The notes under the pieces were generated by a model. That model made no database searches, had not been told where the DNA came from, and saw nothing but the letters and a program-made list of their open reading frames with translations. Position numbers and translations under genes: made by a program. From Rhizobium sp. ACO-34A (GTDB lineage Bacteria; Pseudomonadota; Alphaproteobacteria; Rhizobiales; Rhizobiaceae): DNA of 64,000 nt. Each line of letters starts with the position of its first letter. Position 1 is the stretch's first letter. Shown here piece after piece: positions 60,169-64,000 of the stretch. The DNA is taken from assembly GCA_002600635.1 (NCBI GenBank), contig CP021372.1, positions 62,001 to 126,000 on the forward strand, given 5' to 3'.

Positions 60169-61581
60169 CTACTCCGCAGCGCTCAATGCAGCTCGCGCCT
60201 CCGCCTCCTCGCGCTTGACACGCTCGATGTCGCGGAAACGATGGGCAGGATGGGTATCCGGCAGATAGGGACCTTCGCCGAACAGCTTTTCGCGCAAGGT
60301 CCCCTCGCGATATCCAGTCGCGTAGACGCCGCGTTTCTGCAGTTCGGGAACGACATAGCCGATCACGTCGGCAAAGGTGTCGTGCGCAAGGGCGTAGGCG
60401 AGGTTGAAGCCGTCGACGTCGGTCTCCTCCACCCACTCCTGCAGGAGATCGGCTATGGTGGAAGGCGAACCGACGAAGAGCGGTCCAAGGCCGCCGATGC
60501 CGCCCCACTTCGCCAGTTCCTCGATGCTCCAGACCTTGTCGCCCTCGGCCAGATGCTCGACAGCGGAAATGATGGCGTTGGTCTGGACCTTTCGCACCGT
60601 ATCGGTCGGCTTGTAGTGGCCGAAATCGATGCCGGTCCAGCCGGACATCAGCACGAGCGCGCCGTCATAGGAGGCGTATTTCGAGTATTCCTCGTATTTG
60701 GCGCGCGCCTTCTCGTCGGTTTCGTCGACGATGATCGTCGCCATGGCATAGACCAGCACCTTCTTCGGATCGCGGCCCTGAGCGGCTGCCCGCTGGCGGA
60801 TTTCCACGACATAGGCGCGGGTCGCATCCTTGAGCGGGGTGGAGATGAAGACGCATTCCGCGTGGCCTGCGGCAAATTGCTTGCCGGCGCCCGATGCGCC
60901 TGCCTGGAACAGCACCGGGGTGCGCTGCGGCGAAGGCTCGCTCAGATGATAGCCGGGCACGTCGAAATATTGGCCCTTGTGGCCGATCTCGTGGATCTTC
61001 GAGGGGTCGGCGAAAATGCCGCGCTCCTTGTCCCGAAGCACCGCGCCTTCCTCCCAGCTTCCCTCGAACAGCTTGTAGAGAACCTCGACATATTCGGTCG
61101 CGACATCATAACGATTGTCGTGGGAGCGGAGACCGCCCTGACCGATGTTCTTCGCACCGCTTTCCAGATAGGAGGTAACGATGTTCCAGCCGACACGTCC
61201 TTTGGTGTGGTGGTCCGCCGTAGAAAGCCGGCGCGCGAAGGTGTAGGGATGTTCGAAGCTGGTCGAGGCGGTGATGCCGATGCCGATGTGGTTCGTTGCC
61301 TGGGCAATGGGGTTCGCGAGCTGCAGCGGATCGTTCACCGGGATCTGCACGCCCTGCAGCAGGGCATTGTCGAGATTGCCCTTGTAGACGTCGTAATAAC
61401 CGATGACATCTGCGATGAAGATCGATTCAAAGAAGCCGGTCTCAAGCAGTTTCGCGAGGTCGGTCCAGTATTCGAGATCCTTGTATTGCCAGGACCGATC
61501 CCGCGGATGGCGCCAGAGCCCCGGGGATTGATGGCCCACGCAGTTCATCTCGAAGGCGTTAAAGCGGATGGTCTTGCCCAT
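60169..61581 (-). CDS. Luciferase-like FMN monooxygenase (DszA/NtaA type)
   Basis: A 470-residue oxygenase closely patterned on DszA (dibenzothiophene sulfone monooxygenase) and nitrilotriacetate monooxygenase A. Start 61581 (MGKTIRFNAFEMNC) behind CGGAAC. Shared blocks include [114 protein letters not shown], and PVLFQAGASGAGKQFAAGHAECVF. It cleaves a C-S or C-N bond using FMNH2. It heads a long operon with the ABC importer and the DszC-like enzyme, suggesting stepwise oxidation of one imported compound. Confidence 0.9.
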   Translation of the reverse strand: MGKTIRFNAFEMNCVGHQSPGLWRHPRDRSWQYKDLEYWTDLAKLLETGFFESIFIADVIGYYDVYKGNLDNALLQGVQIPVNDPLQLANPIAQATNHIGIGITASTSFEHPYTFARRLSTADHHTKGRVGWNIVTSYLESGAKNIGQGGLRSHDNRYDVATEYVEVLYKLFEGSWEEGAVLRDKERGIFADPSKIHEIGHKGQYFDVPGYHLSEPSPQRTPVLFQAGASGAGKQFAAGHAECVFISTPLKDATRAYVVEIRQRAAAQGRDPKKVLVYAMATIIVDETDEKARAKYEEYSKYASYDGALVLMSGWTGIDFGHYKPTDTVRKVQTNAIISAVEHLAEGDKVWSIEELAKWGGIGGLGPLFVGSPSTIADLLQEWVEETDVDGFNLAYALAHDTFADVIGYVVPELQKRGVYATGYREGTLREKLFGEGPYLPDTHPAHRFRDIERVKREEAEARAALSAAE

Positions 61582-61897
61582 AAAACTGGTTCCGTACAAC
61601 AGAGCGACAATGTGGCCGACACGCTACGCCAGGCAAAATCATCAATACAGTTATTCTATAATTTTTATGGATAAAATGATGGAATAGAATTCCCGCTGAG
61701 GCGGGCTTGACGAAATCCAACCGTTGACCGGTGCGCCAAGCCGGTGCGTGTCAGCGCTCGGCTGCCGGGTGCGTCACCCGTACATTTGCCGTCGGGTTGG
61801 CGAAAAATGAGCCGCCCTCACGAGCTGAAGACTTCAGGGGTATTTGCACTTCAGAGATGGCACCGTGGGAGAAGCTGCTTCTCTGCTTGCCCTGACC
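61582..61897. other. Upstream region of the DszA-like operon
   Basis: The AT-rich stretch near 61650-61690 should hold the operon promoter. TTTTAT-GG-ATAAAA (61663-61676) is a perfect short palindrome there, and CCCGC-N4-GCGGG forms a small hairpin near 61692. No coding region is supported in the gap. Confidence 0.5.
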
Positions 61898-62347
61898 TCA
61901 GATGGAGCGGACTGTGTCCGTGTTCGCAATAGCAGCGTCCTCTGCGGATTGTCTCGAGAGTTTTCCTTCCTCTGCCTTGTAGAAATACTGGCTCGCCACG
62001 AGCCAGCCTTTCAGCGGGCGTAGCGGGGGGATGCAGGTCAGGAACATGAAGGGAATGGTGATGAGGAGATGGATCCACCAGGCCGGCTGGAACTGAACTT
62101 CCAGCCAGACGCCAAGGGCCACGCTCGGCACGCAGGCGAAGCAGATGACGAAGAATGCTGGGCCATCGGCAGGATCGGCAAAGGAATAGTCCAGCCCGCA
62201 TGCTTCACATTTCTGGTTGAGCGTCAGAAATCCTTTGAACAGATGTCCCTGGCCGCACCGGGGACAACGGCCGCGAATGCCTGTTTGCATCGGGGGGAGG
62301 GAGGGCCATTCGGTTCGCACGGCGTCGTTCCTTGTCAAAGCGCTCAT
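61898..62347 (-). CDS. DUF983 family zinc-ribbon membrane protein
   Basis: A 149-residue protein of the DUF983 family. A four-Cys zinc-ribbon-like motif (RCPRCGQGHLFKGFLTLNQKCEACGLDYSF) near residues 28-55 precedes two membrane helices (GPAFFVICFACVPSVALGVWLEV and WIHLLITIPFMFLTCIPPLRPLKGWLVASQYFYKAEEG). The function of the family is not known. Start 62347 (MSALTRND) is used rather than 62383, because the upstream codons overlap tandem palindromes that probably belong to its promoter. Confidence 0.88.
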   Translation of the reverse strand: MSALTRNDAVRTEWPSLPPMQTGIRGRCPRCGQGHLFKGFLTLNQKCEACGLDYSFADPADGPAFFVICFACVPSVALGVWLEVQFQPAWWIHLLITIPFMFLTCIPPLRPLKGWLVASQYFYKAEEGKLSRQSAEDAAIANTDTVRSI

Positions 62348-62370
62348 TCTGGGGCACTCAATGCCTATAT

Positions 62371-62405
62371 TGAATGCATTCATTTCAAGCTACATGAATG
62401 CATTC
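62371..62405. repeat. Tandem perfect palindromes upstream of the DUF983 gene
   Basis: TGAATGCATTCA occurs twice, at 62371-62382 and 62394-62405, 23 bp centre to centre (about two helical turns). Each copy is itself a perfect 12-bp palindrome. It looks like a double operator for the DUF983 gene, perhaps for the adjacent MocR regulator. Confidence 0.6.
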
Positions 62406-62473
62406 AATGAGTCGACCTGCCAGAACGCCGCAGGCGTTCCGGCATGCTCGACACGACGGTGAAGTGAAGTACT

Positions 62474-63889
62474 TCAGAAAAAGGAGCCGGCCATCTCGGG
62501 CGAATTGGCCAGTGCATGGCCCATGAACTCCAGCGCCGCCTTGAGCTGCGGGCGCTGAATGGGGCCTCCGAGGCAGACCCGGACCGCTTCCGGTGCCGGG
62601 CCATCCACCGTGAACGCATCGCTTGCCACGACGCCGATCCCGGAGGAGCGCATGTGACTGCCGAAGGTGGAGCGCGTCCAGCCTCCGGTCAATGGCAACC
62701 ATATGTTGAAGCTGATGGGATCGCCGCGATAGCTGCCCTTCGGCAGAATATCGGCCACGAGCTTCTGCCGCGCCGCCGTCTCGCTGCGGATGAAGCGCAG
62801 GATGCTGTCTGCTGTACCGTCTTCGATCCAGCGGGTGGCAAGCGCCACCGAAAGCGGCGAGGCCATGACGTTGTTGGCCCGCATGGCGCTGACGAATGGC
62901 CATGCAGCCTTGGTGTCCGGAGCCACCACATAGGCCAGCCGCAGGCCGGCCCCGATGCATTTGGCAAGGCCGCCGATATGCCAGGTCAGGTCCGGGGCCA
63001 TGGCCGCGAGCGGCGGCGGACTATGGAGCGGAATGAAGCCATAGGCGTCGTCTTCGACGATCGGCACATGATATTTGCGCGCGACCGCACAGATCTCCTC
63101 CCGGCGCTTTTCCGGAATCGTGAATGTCATCGGGTTCTGCAGCGTCGGATTGAGATAAAGCGCCTTCGGCTTCTTCATCTCGCAGGCCTCGGCAAAGGCA
63201 GCCGGGATGATACCTTCCTCATCCATCGGCAGGCCGGCAAGGTTGAGCCGCAGCAGGGCGGCAATCGAGCGCATGCCGGGATAGGTTATGTTTTCCGAGA
63301 GCACCGTCTCTCCGGGTTTTGCCAGCATTCCGAAAAGGGCAAGCAGCGTCGGGTGGGCGCCGGGTGTCACGAAGATGCGCTCCTGGGAGGGCACGAGGCC
63401 ACGTCGGCTCAACCATGCGGCGGCGGCCTCCTTGTCCATGCCCGCGCCCCCGAAACCCTGGTAACGCAGAAGCGGAACAAGGTTCGTCGCCACGGATGAG
63501 AGCCCCTCCCGCATGCGCGCGATCAGGTCGGGGTCATCCGGCTCCGGCGGCATGTTCATGGAAAAGTCGACGACGGAGGTCCGGCGCGGATCCGGCATGG
63601 CGTCCGAGATGAAACCACGGCGCTCCTTGTCGGCGCCACCAGTCACAAAGGTTCCGCGACCGACATGGGTGCTGACGAGGCCGCGCTTCTGTGCCTCGAG
63701 ATAGCCCCGCGCCACGGTGGTGAAATCGATTTCGAGCCTTCTGGCGAGTTCCCGCTGCGGCGGCAACCGGTCGCCAACAACCAGATGACCGCTCCTCAAG
63801 TCCATTTCGATGACATCGGCTATCGCCATATAGCGGGGACCGTTGCTGCGGCTGAGGTCGGGGGTCCAGGTCTTCATCTCGTACGGCAT
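62474..63889 (-). CDS. MocR/PdxR-type regulator (GntR domain fused to aminotransferase fold)
   Basis: A roughly 471-residue regulator (start most likely at 63889 or 63877, since codons beyond that overlap AT-rich promoter-like DNA). The N-terminal GntR winged helix reads IEMDLRSGHLVVGDRLPPQRELARRLEIDFTTVARGYLEAQKRGLVSTHVGRGTFV. The C-terminal class I aminotransferase-like domain carries a Lys in HIGGLAKCIGAGLRLAYVV, the PLP-binding position. MocR proteins sense PLP or an amino acid. It is the only other B6-linked protein in the window and could respond to PLP, but nothing ties it directly to the 14-28 kb cluster. Confidence 0.9.
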   Translation of the reverse strand: MPYEMKTWTPDLSRSNGPRYMAIADVIEMDLRSGHLVVGDRLPPQRELARRLEIDFTTVARGYLEAQKRGLVSTHVGRGTFVTGGADKERRGFISDAMPDPRRTSVVDFSMNMPPEPDDPDLIARMREGLSSVATNLVPLLRYQGFGGAGMDKEAAAAWLSRRGLVPSQERIFVTPGAHPTLLALFGMLAKPGETVLSENITYPGMRSIAALLRLNLAGLPMDEEGIIPAAFAEACEMKKPKALYLNPTLQNPMTFTIPEKRREEICAVARKYHVPIVEDDAYGFIPLHSPPPLAAMAPDLTWHIGGLAKCIGAGLRLAYVVAPDTKAAWPFVSAMRANNVMASPLSVALATRWIEDGTADSILRFIRSETAARQKLVADILPKGSYRGDPISFNIWLPLTGGWTRSTFGSHMRSSGIGVVASDAFTVDGPAPEAVRVCLGGPIQRPQLKAALEFMGHALANSPEMAGSFF

Positions 63890-64000
63890 CCACTGGTCGA
63901 CAATGATTGACTGTATATTGTTGCCTGACGTGCATGTCACCTGCGAAAGCACGGACAATGCGACGCAGGTTTCGCCACCAGGAGACTCGTGTGTACTGCA

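Noticed and set aside
1..64000. CRISPR array, prophage, integrative element ends, tRNA or rRNA genes
   Set aside because: No regularly spaced repeats, phage structural genes, integrase, cloverleaf-like or ribosomal sequence was seen on reading both strands.

Overview
The window looks like an accessory region of an alphaproteobacterium of the Rhizobiales, probably Rhizobiaceae. The reasons are its high GC content, long runs of catabolic operons each with its own ABC or TRAP-like importer and local GntR, IclR, LysR, TetR or MocR regulator, and protein families typical of Mesorhizobium, Ensifer and Agrobacterium. I saw no rRNA, tRNA, CRISPR array or replication gene. Mobile DNA is limited to decayed fragments: an IS3-type relic near 6 kb, and a purU scrap with a possible transposase scrap near 38 kb.

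Layout. 0-6 kb: the 3' end of an aldehyde dehydrogenase gene, then a TetR regulator divergent from an RND efflux pair. 6-6.8 kb: IS3 relic. 6.8-11.6 kb: a BMP-type ABC importer (binding protein, ATPase, two permeases), divergent from a small secreted protein. 12.3-13.9 kb: an atypical SDR and a GntR/FCD regulator. 14.4-28.05 kb: a divergent catabolic cluster. 28.2-36.2 kb: a ferric-siderophore uptake set (two permeases, binding protein, ferric-siderophore reductase, ATPase, TonB-dependent receptor) with an IclR regulator. 36.3-37.6 kb: a flavin monooxygenase. 38.7-41.9 kb: a yjfL-yjfM-yjfC-like set followed by a YedI-like protein. 42.3-46.3 kb: a TauD-type dioxygenase, rhodanese and ketopantoate-reductase-like operon, divergent from a LysR regulator. 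46.3-51.7 kb: a tripartite tricarboxylate transporter operon with a hydroxy-acid oxidase and an MFS exporter. 52.4-61.6 kb: a DszA/DszC-like monooxygenase operon built around a branched-chain-amino-acid-type ABC transporter. 61.9-64 kb: a DUF983 protein and a MocR regulator.

The main finding is the 14.4-28 kb cluster. It encodes a clear homologue of pyridoxamine-pyruvate aminotransferase, with active-site residues in register with the Mesorhizobium loti enzyme, and a GMC oxidase carrying the unusual His-His-Pro catalytic set of pyridoxine 4-oxidase. It also has an SDR and a metallo-beta-lactamase-fold lactonase, the same families as pyridoxal 4-dehydrogenase and 4-pyridoxolactonase. Together these would funnel B6 vitamers towards 4-pyridoxate. 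The usual lower-pathway enzymes are not visible. In their place are a two-component flavin hydroxylase (HpaB/HpaC type), a 2,5-dihydroxypyridine dioxygenase (NicX type), two amidase-signature enzymes, a PcaC-like decarboxylase, a SnoaL-like protein, an MmgE/PrpD protein and a 3-hydroxyisobutyrate-dehydrogenase-like enzyme. I infer a vitamin B6 (or B6-like pyridine) catabolic route in which the ring is hydroxylated para to its hydroxyl group and cleaved by a NicX-type enzyme. This matches neither described B6 degradation pathway known to me. The BMP-type importer and the GntR regulator next door, with a shared operator-like motif, are plausible uptake and control parts.

A second theme is organosulfur use. 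The DszA-like and DszC-like enzymes, the TauD-type dioxygenase and the mercaptopyruvate sulfurtransferase-like protein suggest scavenging of sulfur from organic compounds. Evidence of decay or rearrangement includes a frameshifted duplicate binding protein at 54.5-55.9 kb and an orphaned copy of a LysR leader near 52.1 kb.
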